Positions 31,517 to 41,641 of a stretch of DNA of 64,000 nt are shown here, piece by piece. The first letter of the stretch is position 1; every line of letters starts with the position of its first letter. The translations under genes and the position numbers were made by a program. The notes under the pieces are model-generated. The model was not told where the DNA came from. It saw only the letters and a list, made by a program, of their open reading frames with translations, and did no database searches. The stretch is from Kaistella antarctica (GTDB lineage: Bacteria > Bacteroidota > Bacteroidia > Flavobacteriales > Weeksellaceae), in assembly GCF_900109615.1 (NCBI RefSeq), contig NZ_FOIX01000002.1, forward strand, positions 62,001-126,000, read 5' to 3'.

Positions 31517-33280
31517 ATGAATGTTGCAGAATTTTTAAATATAAATACCGCGAAATTTCCCAGAAAGTCCGCCATTGGTTTTAAGAAAAAAGAAAAATGG
31601 ACAGAAATTTCTTGGTCAGATTTTCGACGGTTAGTTTTTAAAACGGCCAACGCACTTCGGGCAGCCGGCATTTCTGAGCATGATAAAGTGGCCATTTATG
31701 CTGATAATTCAGCGGAGTGGATTATCACCGATTTGGCGATTCTGTCATTAGGTGCGGTCACAGTACCCATTTATTCTACCAATAATGAAGAACAATCAGA
31801 ATATATTCTAAATGAATCTGAGTGCAAAATCATCTTAGTTGGAAATCAGGAACAATATGACGCAGCCTTTAATATTTTAAATAAAAATCAAGTTTTGCAA
31901 CAGGTTATCGTTGCCAAGAAATCGATTTGGATTCAAAAAGAAAACAGTCAATATTTAGAAGATTTTATTAAAGATGCCAGCGAAGAATTTCAAATAGTTC
32001 CTAAAGAAGACGATGATTTGGCAACCATTATTTACACGTCCGGAACCACTGGAGTTCCCAAAGGCGTTATGCTTTCTCACGGAAATTTTCATAAATCCGT
32101 CGAGGCGCATTTCGAATTTTTTAAATTTAAAAACTTTGAAAATGAAACCTCTTTAGCCTTTTTACCTTTGACCCATATTTTCGAAAGATCGTGGACCTTG
32201 CTTGCCTTGTACGGTGGGTCGAAAGTTTATTTCCTGGAAAACACCAAATTAATTGCGAGCGCTTTGGCCGAAATTAAGCCCACTATTATGTGCGCCGTGC
32301 CTCGGTTTTATCAGAAGATTTATGCGAGTGTTAATGAAATGGCAGCGAATAGTTCGCCTTCGAAAAAGAAAATTTACAACTGGGCCCTGGCAACCGGAAC
32401 TGAAGTGGCAGAGTTTCGCAGATTAAATAAAAGTATTCCTTTCTCCTTAAATCTCAAAAATAAAATTGCTGGCATTATGGTCTTTAATAAGATCAAGAAA
32501 AAGATGGGTGGCAAACTATGGTTTATGCCGTGCGGTGGAGCATCGGTATCGGACGACGTGACTCGCTTTTTTGAAGCAATGGGAATTCACATTACCGTCG
32601 GTTATGGATTGACGGAAACCACTGCAACCTTAACTTGTTTTCCGTTTCATGATTTTCAACACGGGTCCGCGGGAATTCCTTTGGGTGATACCCAAATTAA
32701 AATCGGTGATAATGATGAGATTCTCGCCAAAGGAAGCAGCATTATGAAAGGTTATTATAAAAAGCCGACCGAAACGGCTGAGGTTTTCACCGAAGATGGT
32801 TGGTTTAGAACGGGCGATGCAGGACGATTTGATGAAGCCGGAAATTTATTTATTACCGACCGAATCAAGGATTTAATGAAAACTTCAAATGGGAAATATA
32901 TCACACCGCAACCAATCGAAAACCTCCTTTCCAATAATAATTTCATTAATCAAGCCATGATTGTGGCAGAAGGAAAACCTTTCGTAACCGCGCTTATTAT
33001 TCCAAATTTCGAGGCTTTGCAAGAATTAATTTCCAAGATGAATATTCAATTTACAACTTGGGAAGAAATCGTTAATCTAGAAAGTATTAAAGAATTTTAT
33101 CGCGAGAAAATGGAGGAAATCCAGAAAGGACTTTCAGGCTTCGAAAAGGTGAAGAAGTTTGTGTTGATGCCCGCTGAATTTGAAATCGGTACTGGAGAAA
33201 TCACACCAACTTTAAAAGTGAAAAGAAATGTGGTCTTACAGAAATATGCTGACTTAGTCGATAAAATGTATAATTCTTAA
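31517..33280 (+). CDS. Long-chain fatty acid-CoA ligase (AMP-forming)
   Basis: A 587-residue ANL-superfamily enzyme. The P-loop is IIYTSGTTGVPKG, then the adenine motif GYGLTETTA and the hinge TGDAGRFDEAGNLFITDRIKDL. These mark FadD15/ACSL-type long-chain acyl-CoA synthetases. It adenylates fatty acids and joins them to CoA. It is in an operon with the SDR upstream. Confidence 0.92.
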   Translation: MNVAEFLNINTAKFPRKSAIGFKKKEKWTEISWSDFRRLVFKTANALRAAGISEHDKVAIYADNSAEWIITDLAILSLGAVTVPIYSTNNEEQSEYILNESECKIILVGNQEQYDAAFNILNKNQVLQQVIVAKKSIWIQKENSQYLEDFIKDASEEFQIVPKEDDDLATIIYTSGTTGVPKGVMLSHGNFHKSVEAHFEFFKFKNFENETSLAFLPLTHIFERSWTLLALYGGSKVYFLENTKLIASALAEIKPTIMCAVPRFYQKIYASVNEMAANSSPSKKKIYNWALATGTEVAEFRRLNKSIPFSLNLKNKIAGIMVFNKIKKKMGGKLWFMPCGGASVSDDVTRFFEAMGIHITVGYGLTETTATLTCFPFHDFQHGSAGIPLGDTQIKIGDNDEILAKGSSIMKGYYKKPTETAEVFTEDGWFRTGDAGRFDEAGNLFITDRIKDLMKTSNGKYITPQPIENLLSNNNFINQAMIVAEGKPFVTALIIPNFEALQELISKMNIQFTTWEEIVNLESIKEFYREKMEEIQKGLSGFEKVKKFVLMPAEFEIGTGEITPTLKVKRNVVLQKYADLVDKMYNS

Positions 33281-33331
33281 CAATACATTGACAGAAAATT
33301 AATCCTCACTCAAGTAAATTAGAACTAAAAA

Positions 33332-34384
33332 ATGAACGAATTTTCCGGAAGTCAAAACTTCGAAATCTCTGATCAGAAAGTCACCGAATCTTGTCCGTCG
33401 AATATTGCTTTAATTAAATATTGGGGGAAATATGAAACTCAGATTCCAGCAAACCCAAGCATTAGCTACACTTTAAACCTTTGCAAAACCAATACGGAAC
33501 TTGAGTTTGTAGCCAATGAACCATTTTCTGTTCAAACCTTTTTAGCAGGAAAAGAAGAGTTGAAATTTGCGGGGAAAATTGACAAGTACTTTAGAAATAT
33601 TGAGCAGTATTTACCTTGGATTTTAAAAGGAAAATATATCATTAAGACAGAAAACACCTTTCCGCACAGTTCTGGTATAGCGAGTTCTGCTTCAGGATTT
33701 GGTGCGATTGCAAAATGTTTAATGGCTTTAGATGAAACCTTTGTCGGAAAAGTTAATGACGATACATCCTTGAGAAAAGCCAGTTTCTTGGCGAGATTAG
33801 GCAGCGGAAGCGCTTGCAGAAGTTTATACGACGGAATGGTCGTTTGGGGAGAAACGAAAGAAGTTGCCGAGAGTTCAGATTTATTTGCCGTTCGCTATCC
33901 AAATGAGGAAATTCACCCGATTTTTAGAAGTTTCAACGATTGGGTTTTATTGATTCATGAAGGAGAAAAATCGGTGAGTTCTACCGTCGGACACGGCTTG
34001 ATGAATACCAATCCTTACGCGGAAAGAAGATTTCAAGAAGCACATGAGAATTTCGCAATTCTTAAAACGATTTTGAAAGAGGGTAACATGACCGCCTTTA
34101 TTAAGCTAGTTGAACATGAAGCTTTGACCTTGCACGCCATGATGATGATGAGCGAACCTGCTTTCATTTTAATGAAAACCGGAACGTTGGCGGTGATTAA
34201 TAAGATTTGGGAATTTCGAAAAGAAACCAGTCTTCCATTATTCTTTACATTAGATGCTGGTGCGAATGTGCATTTGCTTTTCCCGAGCATCAAAGAAGAA
34301 GATCAAATTAAGGAATTCATCATCAAAGAACTGGTGCAACACACTCAAAATAATGGTGTTGTAAAAGATGTGATGAGGTTTTAA
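33332..34384 (+). CDS. mvaD: Diphosphomevalonate decarboxylase
   Basis: A 350-residue GHMP-fold enzyme. The start has SCPSNIALIKYWGK, the ATP loop is PHSSGIASSASGFGA, and the Bacteroidetes-type GSGSACRS motif is present. It makes isopentenyl diphosphate in the mevalonate pathway, which Flavobacteria use instead of the MEP route. It lies 51 bp after the ligase gene. Confidence 0.93.
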   Translation: MNEFSGSQNFEISDQKVTESCPSNIALIKYWGKYETQIPANPSISYTLNLCKTNTELEFVANEPFSVQTFLAGKEELKFAGKIDKYFRNIEQYLPWILKGKYIIKTENTFPHSSGIASSASGFGAIAKCLMALDETFVGKVNDDTSLRKASFLARLGSGSACRSLYDGMVVWGETKEVAESSDLFAVRYPNEEIHPIFRSFNDWVLLIHEGEKSVSSTVGHGLMNTNPYAERRFQEAHENFAILKTILKEGNMTAFIKLVEHEALTLHAMMMMSEPAFILMKTGTLAVINKIWEFRKETSLPLFFTLDAGANVHLLFPSIKEEDQIKEFIIKELVQHTQNNGVVKDVMRF

Positions 34385-34393
34385 AAAAAATTG

Positions 34394-34591
34394 TTATTTT
34401 TTGTTGATGCCCAATCGACTCATCGTGTGCAATATAAAAACAACGATAATCCCAACTACTGCTGCGGAAAGCGAAAGAAGGAAAACGGAATTTTCTTCAG
34501 CTAGAAATCCTAAATTCCACTCGATCACATATAAATTGATGGCAATAAAGATTACGAAAAGGATTAAGAAAATTTTATAAAACAGTTGCAT
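34394..34591 (-). CDS. Small two-TM membrane protein
   Basis: A 65-residue protein with two hydrophobic helices (about 5-25 and 37-57) and a basic tail GINKK. No family recognised. It is 11 bp downstream of the MarC gene on the same strand, so probably in its operon. Confidence 0.6.
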   Translation of the reverse strand: MQLFYKIFLILFVIFIAINLYVIEWNLGFLAEENSVFLLSLSAAVVGIIVVFILHTMSRLGINKK

Positions 34592-34602
34592 TTTTTTAGA
34601 CT

Positions 34603-35199
34603 TTAAAATTTAACGTACGATGAAAAGAGTTGTGCAAAATTAGCAGTAAACAGCTTGATTGAAATTGCAAGAAGGATAATTCCGAAAACTTTCTGTAAAA
34701 CTTGCAGGGTTCCATCTCCTAATTTTTTCTCCAGCCAATTCGCTGATTTCAGGACCAAATATACGAAAATTGTGTTGATCACAATACCTACAATAATATT
34801 GATATCATGATATTCTGCACGTAGTGAAAGGGTGGTTGTCAAAGTTCCAGCGCCCGCAATCAGAGGAAATGCAATCGGCACAATGGAAGCTGATTTCGAT
34901 TCTGTATTCTTCTGAATTTCAATACCCAAAATCATTTCTAAAGCAATAACGAAAATTACAAATGCACCAGCAATTGCGAATGAGTTCACATCAACGCCGA
35001 TGAGTTTAAGGATTTTATTTCCAATAAAAAGAAAAGCAATCATTAAAATTCCAGCTACGATTGAGGCGCGTTCTGCGTCAATCTTTCCAAATTTCTTTTT
35101 CAAGCCAACAATAATTGGAATGGAGCCAACAATATCGATGACCGCGAAAAGAATCATCGAGGCAGTAAGGGTTTCTTTTAGAGAGAAAAATTGGAACAT
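34603..35199 (-). CDS. MarC/NAAT-family membrane protein
   Basis: A 198-residue protein with six TM helices, starting MFQFFSLKETLTASMILFA, then the DIVGSIPI motif and IAFPLIAGAGTLTT. This is the MarC (UPF0056) pattern. Despite the name, MarC is not clearly linked to antibiotic resistance; function uncertain. Confidence 0.88.
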   Translation of the reverse strand: MFQFFSLKETLTASMILFAVIDIVGSIPIIVGLKKKFGKIDAERASIVAGILMIAFLFIGNKILKLIGVDVNSFAIAGAFVIFVIALEMILGIEIQKNTESKSASIVPIAFPLIAGAGTLTTTLSLRAEYHDINIIVGIVINTIFVYLVLKSANWLEKKLGDGTLQVLQKVFGIILLAISIKLFTANFAQLFSSYVKF

Positions 35200-35242
35200 T
35201 TTTGTAAATTATTAATTTCGCAAAAATATGAAAAATAATTCA

Positions 35243-36979
35243 TTATTTATTAATCTCCGAATATAATGTGTAGATCGAGTTGTAGAGGTCGTCCATCTGC
35301 TCATCAGAGGTCAAAGGTGCGAATTTTTCAATCTGAATTTGCTCCGAAAGAACACGGTATTGTTCAGAGAACTGCTGACCTTTTGTTTGTTTTAAAATCG
35401 CTCTGAATTCTGAATCGGTATTTGCAGAATGATATTCTTTGGTTTCCCGATTTAATTCAGCGTATGCGATGAAGAAATTTTTGAAATCCTTATTATCTTT
35501 TAAAATTTTCAAATATTCGATACTCTCTTCAAAATGGTTGCTAAGGTCTTTCCTGATTAATTCCTCAGTTTCAGCAATATTGGTCGTAGTTTTTGCGAGC
35601 AAGACAGGCTTTAATTTTCGCTTATCCTTTTTTCTTAAGACAATTAGAAACAATGATACGAAGGCAGATAACAGCGCAAAGTTGCCCGCGATAACTTTCC
35701 AGTTAATGCTGTTCTTGTCTTTAACTTTAAAATTTTGCGTTTGTAAAACTGGGGTGTTTACGGTTTCTAAAACGGTATTGGTATAATCGTTTACCCTTTC
35801 TAACGTTGTTTTAGCTTCTGCAATTTGTAGAGGAGTTTTCACATCAATGACCATTTCTTTAGAACCTAAATCCGTGTACTTTTTAGTGTCTGGATCAAAG
35901 AACGAAAATTCTTCAAACTTGATAGATACCAAGCCAGCTGTTTTTGGAACAATGATATATTCTGCATTTACAGAACCTGTTAATCCGTCGCGTCTGGTTG
36001 AAGTCTGCGAAGTTATTTTGGGCGGAAATGAAATGTAATCGGTGGAGTGCAGAATTTTGGGAAGATGCAAACTTCCTAAATTTCCTGATCCTGCTACTTT
36101 TAAAATAAGATGTATTGGCTTATCGATTTCTGGAATTTCTTTTGTGTTGAGATTTTTTAAATCAATTGAAAATTGACCTACGGCATTTTTAAAATGAACA
36201 GGCATTCCGATTGGTAATTTTTTCACGTTCAGTTGCGCTCTATTCGATGAAATCCTATTGTCTCTACTAGAACTACCGAAGGAAGCAGAAATCGGACTGA
36301 TGTCAATCTTACCCGTTTCTGAGGGGAAAATCATGAACACCCCAATCACTTGGGAAGGAACTCCAGCTTTTGATTCAATGGCTGATTTTGCAAAACTTAA
36401 TGGTTTTAGGTTGGCATTTCGCTGCGAGGGAAAATGCAGTTTACCAACTTTTCGGAAATTATCGTAATCGCGGCTATAAGCACGCAGAACCGCAATCGTG
36501 GGTTCGTTTTTATAAACAATTTTATCTTCAATCTCTAAAGTGAGATACAAGTCATTCTTTTCAGAATTGTCAGCAACTGAGCTAGTTTTTTCGTTATCCC
36601 GAACATTAATGTCGAAGGGTTCTGTTTTATAAATTTTACCATTCACGGTTACCAAAACAGAACCTATTTTTATTTTACCAGCTTGCTTAGGGCTGAGCAC
36701 ATACTGATAAACCAGTTGATTCATAATATCGCCTTTCTTCGCATCTAAAACTACGGTGTTCCGTTCTGAAGCGCTCCCAATAATATCAAACTTAGAAAGA
36801 TCGGGCATCATCAGCGGAGTTTGCTGCTCCATGTTTTCTCCGCTAATTTCTAACAAAACGGTTAGATTAAAGCGTTGATTAATTCTTTGATCTTTTAAAT
36901 CGGAAATAGCTAGAGTAACCTGCCCATAAGTGAATACAGCAGAAAATAGAAATAGGATATAAGAAATTTGTTGTTTCAT
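35243..36979 (-). CDS. batD: BatD-family protein (aerotolerance operon)
   Basis: A 578-residue protein with a signal peptide (to about 20), several beta-sandwich repeats, a TM helix near 430-450 and a cytoplasmic helical tail. It matches the BatD family of the Bacteroidetes aerotolerance operon. The ATG at 36979 was chosen because it overlaps the TPR gene's stop (TAATG); two codons upstream is a TTG. BatD is thought to work with the VWA proteins at the membrane, perhaps in assembly of envelope complexes. Confidence 0.85.
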   Translation of the reverse strand: MKQQISYILFLFSAVFTYGQVTLAISDLKDQRINQRFNLTVLLEISGENMEQQTPLMMPDLSKFDIIGSASERNTVVLDAKKGDIMNQLVYQYVLSPKQAGKIKIGSVLVTVNGKIYKTEPFDINVRDNEKTSSVADNSEKNDLYLTLEIEDKIVYKNEPTIAVLRAYSRDYDNFRKVGKLHFPSQRNANLKPLSFAKSAIESKAGVPSQVIGVFMIFPSETGKIDISPISASFGSSSRDNRISSNRAQLNVKKLPIGMPVHFKNAVGQFSIDLKNLNTKEIPEIDKPIHLILKVAGSGNLGSLHLPKILHSTDYISFPPKITSQTSTRRDGLTGSVNAEYIIVPKTAGLVSIKFEEFSFFDPDTKKYTDLGSKEMVIDVKTPLQIAEAKTTLERVNDYTNTVLETVNTPVLQTQNFKVKDKNSINWKVIAGNFALLSAFVSLFLIVLRKKDKRKLKPVLLAKTTTNIAETEELIRKDLSNHFEESIEYLKILKDNKDFKNFFIAYAELNRETKEYHSANTDSEFRAILKQTKGQQFSEQYRVLSEQIQIEKFAPLTSDEQMDDLYNSIYTLYSEINK

Positions 36980-37725
36980 TACCAATCTTTTTCGTTGCTC
37001 TCTGGCATCGAATAAGAATTTTTATTGAGAATTCTCTTTGCGGTTTCTCGTTCTTTATTTCCCACACGATTCAGAATGGCATCTTCTAAATCTTTGGGCA
37101 TTTTGTTATCGTTACTTTTTTTATTTTCGTTAGGATCTTTTCCGTCACCTTCGCCTTTATTTTGTTGACCTGTGCCAGCTTCTTTCTTTGCCTGATCACC
37201 TTTTTCTTGACCTTGATTTTTATCTTTACTGTCGTCGTCGCCACCTCCGCCGCCAGAACCATCTTTATCCTTTTTTTGTTCTTTCTTTTCTTTTTCTTTC
37301 AGCATCGCAATTTCGTAATTCTTTCGGATGCTTTCATTGTAGGGATCTTGCTTCAAGGCTTGCTTGTAAAGTTCTGCTGCTTTTTTAGAATTTTCCTGCT
37401 TCATAAAAGTGTTTCCTAAATTGTAGAGCGCAGCACTTTTGTCAGGAAGGTTGGCGGAAAGTTTCTCAGCTTTTTCGAATTCTGCTTTTGCTTCGTCGAA
37501 CATTTTCCTTTTGTACAATGAGTTGCCAAGATTGTAATGAGCCATAAACTCTTTGTCGTCAAGTTGTACAGCTTCCAGATATTTCGAAGAAGAGGATTCG
37601 TAATCTTGTTTATCAAATTGTTGGTTCCCTTTGAAAACTAAAGTCTTATAATTTTCCTGGGCAGAAATTAAATTAAATCCAACTGATAAAAAAAACGCCG
37701 TAAAAAGTAATTTTAAATTCATCAA
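36979..37725 (-). CDS. batC: TPR protein BatC
   Basis: A 248-residue protein with a signal peptide and about three tetratricopeptide repeats (35-135, for example MAHYNLGNSLYKRKMFDEAK). A charged linker of KEKKEQKKDKDGSGGGGGDD type follows, then an acidic/basic tail. This matches BatC, the periplasmic TPR member of the operon. It ends by overlapping the BatD start by one base. Confidence 0.82.
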   Translation of the reverse strand: MMNLKLLFTAFFLSVGFNLISAQENYKTLVFKGNQQFDKQDYESSSSKYLEAVQLDDKEFMAHYNLGNSLYKRKMFDEAKAEFEKAEKLSANLPDKSAALYNLGNTFMKQENSKKAAELYKQALKQDPYNESIRKNYEIAMLKEKEKKEQKKDKDGSGGGGGDDDSKDKNQGQEKGDQAKKEAGTGQQNKGEGDGKDPNENKKSNDNKMPKDLEDAILNRVGNKERETAKRILNKNSYSMPESNEKDW

Positions 37726-37810
37726 TGCAAAAATATTCCTTTATATGTTAAAGTCTAGGGATGAAATTGTTAAATTTGGGTTAAAGTCGCCCGAATGTGT
37801 TGGTTTTGAA

Positions 37811-38818
37811 TCAAATATTGAAATCGCGTTTTGGATTTAAGAGAAATATCAACAGAAAGAAAAGAAGCGAAACCCCCAAAAAATATTGATAATAGTGAAT
37901 CGCATTATTTGATTTTACCATGCTTTCTGAGGATGTAGCACTTTTTCGCAAGCCGTCAATAATCTCAGTGGTCGCATTTTCCAAAACGTTTCCATCAACA
38001 TAAGCGCCATTTGTTTGCGCCGCGATATTTTTTAAAGCTAAATTTTCTCTTTTTGAAATAACGGTTTGCCCACTTTGATCAGTCTTATAACCCATCAATT
38101 GCCCGAAAACATATTCAGGAATTGGCGCACCTTCTTCAGAGCCGATTCCAACTGAAATTACAGAGATTCCCTCTTTCATTGCTAATTTTGTAGCGGCTTT
38201 TTCATTTCCTTCATTATCTTCGCCATCACTTAGCAACACAACTTGTCGAGCACCTTTGGGAATATTTTTGAACTTATTCACTACGGTTTGCATGGCTATT
38301 AAATAATCGGTTCCCTGGATTTTCAAAATGCTGGTTTCTACACCACCAAGATAGGTTTCGGCAGCCTGATAATCCGTCGTCAAAGGCATAATTGAACTCG
38401 CTTCTCCGGCAAATACAACCACTCCGATTTTATCGTTCTTCATCTTAGCCATTGTATTGATGATGATGTTTTTGGCTTCATCCAAACGGTTCGGCTCAAC
38501 ATCCTGCGCGTTCATCGAATTAGAAACATCAAGCAGAAAAATTACGTTATTCATTTTCTGCTTTGTTTTTACTTCCTCAGATCCGATGAGTAAATCGACA
38601 ATGGAAAGAACTAAAAATAGCGTCGCTATTAAATATAAAAACGGTAAAATTTTTGAAAAAGCAGATTTACGCTCAAATAGTTCGTCTTGAAACTTGGCTT
38701 CGGCAAAGATGTTTTTCCGGCCCTTTTTCCATTTTAGATAAGTGACCATCAAAATACCCAGAAGCGGCAAAAGCAGCAACAGAAGTAAATACCAACTATT
38801 TCCTAAAGTCCAGTTCAT
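37811..38818 (-). CDS. batB: VWA-domain protein BatB
   Basis: A 335-residue membrane protein with two N-terminal TM helices, a VWA domain and a C-terminal TM helix. The MIDAS motif D-x-S-x-S is in LLDVSNSMNAQD, with a later VLLSDGEDNEG. It pairs with the next VWA protein, as in batA-batB of other Bacteroidetes. Confidence 0.88.
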   Translation of the reverse strand: MNWTLGNSWYLLLLLLLPLLGILMVTYLKWKKGRKNIFAEAKFQDELFERKSAFSKILPFLYLIATLFLVLSIVDLLIGSEEVKTKQKMNNVIFLLDVSNSMNAQDVEPNRLDEAKNIIINTMAKMKNDKIGVVVFAGEASSIMPLTTDYQAAETYLGGVETSILKIQGTDYLIAMQTVVNKFKNIPKGARQVVLLSDGEDNEGNEKAATKLAMKEGISVISVGIGSEEGAPIPEYVFGQLMGYKTDQSGQTVISKRENLALKNIAAQTNGAYVDGNVLENATTEIIDGLRKSATSSESMVKSNNAIHYYQYFLGVSLLFFLLIFLLNPKRDFNI

Positions 38819-38856
38819 CTATTAAAGTATATTATCTAATTATATTTTTGATTTAT

Positions 38857-39864
38857 TTAACTTAAAAATTTATAGAAAACCCAACGCAGCAAAGCATCAA
38901 GAAGCAAGACGCCCAAAGCAATCCACAAGAAATTTCGAAAATATTCTTGATAGTTATAGAGTTTTGTGCTTTTCAATTCGGTCTTTTCGAGTTGATTGAT
39001 TTCATCATAAACGTTTTCCAAACTTTGATTGGTGGTCGCTCGGAAATACTTTCCACCCGTAGTTTGCGCAATTTCACGAAGCACTGGCTCATCGATCTGA
39101 ACTTCTGATTCTGTAAAAATTAAATCGCCAAAAAGATCTTGAGCAGTCGGCATCAAGGCGTAACCATTGGTGCCAATTCCAACTGTGTAGACTTTAATTC
39201 CATTACTGCGAGCCAGTTCAGCACCAACTTGCGTCGGCATTGCATTGGCAATGGTGTTCACGCCATCGGTCATTAAAATAATAATTTTTGATTTCGCTTT
39301 GCTATTGACCAAATGCGCAACCGCTACGGAAAGCCCTTCGCCAATGGCAGTTCCTTGAATAAGCTCTCTCGTATTAAGATTGTCTAATTCCTCAATTACA
39401 ACAGCATGATCAGAAGTTACAGGTACTTTGGTAAAAGCTTCACCGGCATAAGTCACCAAACCAATTCGGTCTCCAGGTCGGCTGGTCACAAATTCTTTTG
39501 CAATTTTTTGCAATGCGGTTAATCGATCAGGTTCTAAATCTTTGGCTAACATACTTAACGAAACATCGACTGACAGCATTATATCAATTCCCTTGCTATC
39601 ATCCTGGTTTTGAGAAATCGTAAATGTTCGTGGTCTTGCCATCGCAATGATTAAGCAAGTAAGAATAAGGTATTTTGAAATTTTTAAAAGAAATAAAACG
39701 AAGACGATCGATTTACTTTCCTCCATATTTTGGGTAGAAGGAACAAGGATTCCCGAGCGTTTTTTATTGCGTACATCACGAATGATCAATGGGATGAATA
39801 CCGCAAAGAGCACTAAGAACCACGGACTGTAAAATTCGAAATTTAAAAAATCTAACGTCATCAT
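38857..39864 (-). CDS. batA: VWA-domain protein BatA
   Basis: A 335-residue membrane protein. N-terminal TM helices are followed by a VWA domain with MIDAS SVDVSLSMLAKD and ILMTDGVNTIAN, and a C-terminal TM helix. Same size and layout as BatB, so they arose by duplication. It starts 1 bp after the stop of the preceding gene. Confidence 0.88.
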   Translation of the reverse strand: MMTLDFLNFEFYSPWFLVLFAVFIPLIIRDVRNKKRSGILVPSTQNMEESKSIVFVLFLLKISKYLILTCLIIAMARPRTFTISQNQDDSKGIDIMLSVDVSLSMLAKDLEPDRLTALQKIAKEFVTSRPGDRIGLVTYAGEAFTKVPVTSDHAVVIEELDNLNTRELIQGTAIGEGLSVAVAHLVNSKAKSKIIILMTDGVNTIANAMPTQVGAELARSNGIKVYTVGIGTNGYALMPTAQDLFGDLIFTESEVQIDEPVLREIAQTTGGKYFRATTNQSLENVYDEINQLEKTELKSTKLYNYQEYFRNFLWIALGVLLLDALLRWVFYKFLS

Positions 39865-40761
39865 TTATACTCCAGTTCTTAATTGTTCTATTTCCAAATC
39901 CTTGGAAGAACGTTTCACGAAGGTTTTAAGCTGATCAAAATCGGTCTGCATATCCTGTTGATCCGGGAAAACTTTAGCGAATTTAACTAAATCGCCTCTT
40001 AAGAAAATGTCTTCGATAATCTTTTCATTTTCTGGGGAAATGGTGTTGTTCAATTTCATGACATCAATTAAATCATCGGTCAATAGAACATCCGCTGGGA
40101 TTTTATATTGTTTGGTGATGAAGTTTCTAGAGATGTCTAATAATTCCACATAGAACAGTCGGTAGTTTCCGTCTTCGATGTAATTTTTCTTTTTAAGTTT
40201 TTCTAATTCACGTAATGTTTGGTTGGTCATCACAATGGGATCAGAATTTTTTCGTCTGCCATATTTAATGAGCTGATAAATCAAGAAGATTACAGCCAGC
40301 ACAATTAGCAGTCCTAGAATATACCATTTGTACATTTCCCAGTAATCCTGAACGCCAAGATCGACTTGTTTGTTTTTCATGATATCATTAATTTCGTCAC
40401 CTTTTTGAGCGGTGTTAATGACTTCAATATCGTACGGAATTGTTTTAAGAACTTTCCCGTTAACTCTAAAATCCAAAGCGGGAATCGTAAATTTACCTTC
40501 TTCGAAAACCGCGAATTCGACGACGCGATCGTAAGTGTTCAGCTGTTTATTAATGCTGTCTTTTATTTCTTCAAAGTGGAAAGGAAGTAATTCATTCTTC
40601 GGCGCCGAGAGTACATCTTTTGCCTGTAAATCAGAAATCTGAATATGCAAAGTCCCGGCTTCACCAAGTGCTAAAGTCTGCTTGTCGAGCTTAGAACTCA
40701 AGGTTTGCGAAAATGAAAATATACTTAGCAGTAAAAATAGTATGAAGGGTAATCTTTTCAA
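39865..40761 (-). CDS. BatD-like/DUF4381 membrane protein
   Basis: A 298-residue protein with a signal peptide (MKRLPFILFLLLSIFSFSQ), an N-terminal beta domain of BatD type (20-120), a TM helix at about 146-165 and a cytoplasmic helical domain. It sits between the DUF58 and BatA genes, the usual place of a small BatD-like partner. Exact role unknown. Confidence 0.7.
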   Translation of the reverse strand: MKRLPFILFLLLSIFSFSQTLSSKLDKQTLALGEAGTLHIQISDLQAKDVLSAPKNELLPFHFEEIKDSINKQLNTYDRVVEFAVFEEGKFTIPALDFRVNGKVLKTIPYDIEVINTAQKGDEINDIMKNKQVDLGVQDYWEMYKWYILGLLIVLAVIFLIYQLIKYGRRKNSDPIVMTNQTLRELEKLKKKNYIEDGNYRLFYVELLDISRNFITKQYKIPADVLLTDDLIDVMKLNNTISPENEKIIEDIFLRGDLVKFAKVFPDQQDMQTDFDQLKTFVKRSSKDLEIEQLRTGV

Positions 40762-40764
40762 AAT

Positions 40765-41628
40765 TTATCTTTTTCTAAAATATTGATACAAAAATTTAGC
40801 GTAATCATCACCTGTATTGATATTAATAAAGCCGGCCGATGAACTTTCAAAATCGTCTGTTACGCTTTTTACTTTTTGTTTTTGTTGTTCGGCAAATTGA
40901 TATCGCCATCTTGCATTGCTTGTATTGGCCCAAATTTGTTTGCCCGTTTCGGCGTCGGTAAAAAGGGCATAACCTACGTCTGGAATTTCGTTATCTTTTT
41001 GGTCGAAAACTCTCAAACCCAATAATTGATGTTTTCTAGCGGCGATTCTCACCATCTTCAAATCGTATTGATCTTCGAAATCGGAGAACATAAAAATTAA
41101 TGATTTCTTCTTGAAAACCGTCATTGTATACTCCAGTGCTTTATCAATCTTCGCTTCAGCGGGAATATATTCTGCTGATAAAATAGTACTGATAATTGCT
41201 AAAATATGTTTTCGTCCTTTTTGCGGTGGAATCACTTTATATATTTTGTCGGCAAACAATATTAAACCAACTTTATCATTATTTCCAGCGGCCGAAAATC
41301 CTAAAGTTGCGGCTATTTCTGCCACAAATTCTCGCTTGAGCTGGGTTTGCGTTCCGTAATCCATTGAAGCAGAAATATCGACCAAGAGCATCATGGTCAG
41401 TTCCCTTTCTTCCTCCATCACTTTCACAAATGGTTCCCGAAAACGGGCTGTTTTATTCCAGTCGATTCTTCGGATTTCATCACCATCTTGATAGGGACGG
41501 ACTTCTGAAAAAGTCATTCCTTGCCCCTTGAAAGCGCTGTGATATTGACCCATCAAAGTAGCTTCCGTTTTCTTGCGAGTTCGGATTTCAATTTGTTTTA
41601 CTTTTCTGATGATGTCTTTAATCTGCAT
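40765..41628 (-). CDS. DUF58-family protein
   Basis: A 287-residue protein with the DUF58 signature GMTFSEVRPYQDGDEIRRIDWN and a degenerate VWA fold with LLVDISASMDYG. DUF58 proteins accompany MoxR ATPases and are taken as adaptors or substrates. Here the pair is separated by the TlpA-like gene. Confidence 0.9.
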   Translation of the reverse strand: MQIKDIIRKVKQIEIRTRKKTEATLMGQYHSAFKGQGMTFSEVRPYQDGDEIRRIDWNKTARFREPFVKVMEEERELTMMLLVDISASMDYGTQTQLKREFVAEIAATLGFSAAGNNDKVGLILFADKIYKVIPPQKGRKHILAIISTILSAEYIPAEAKIDKALEYTMTVFKKKSLIFMFSDFEDQYDLKMVRIAARKHQLLGLRVFDQKDNEIPDVGYALFTDAETGKQIWANTSNARWRYQFAEQQKQKVKSVTDDFESSSAGFININTGDDYAKFLYQYFRKR

Positions 41629-41641
41629 AACTTTGCTAACC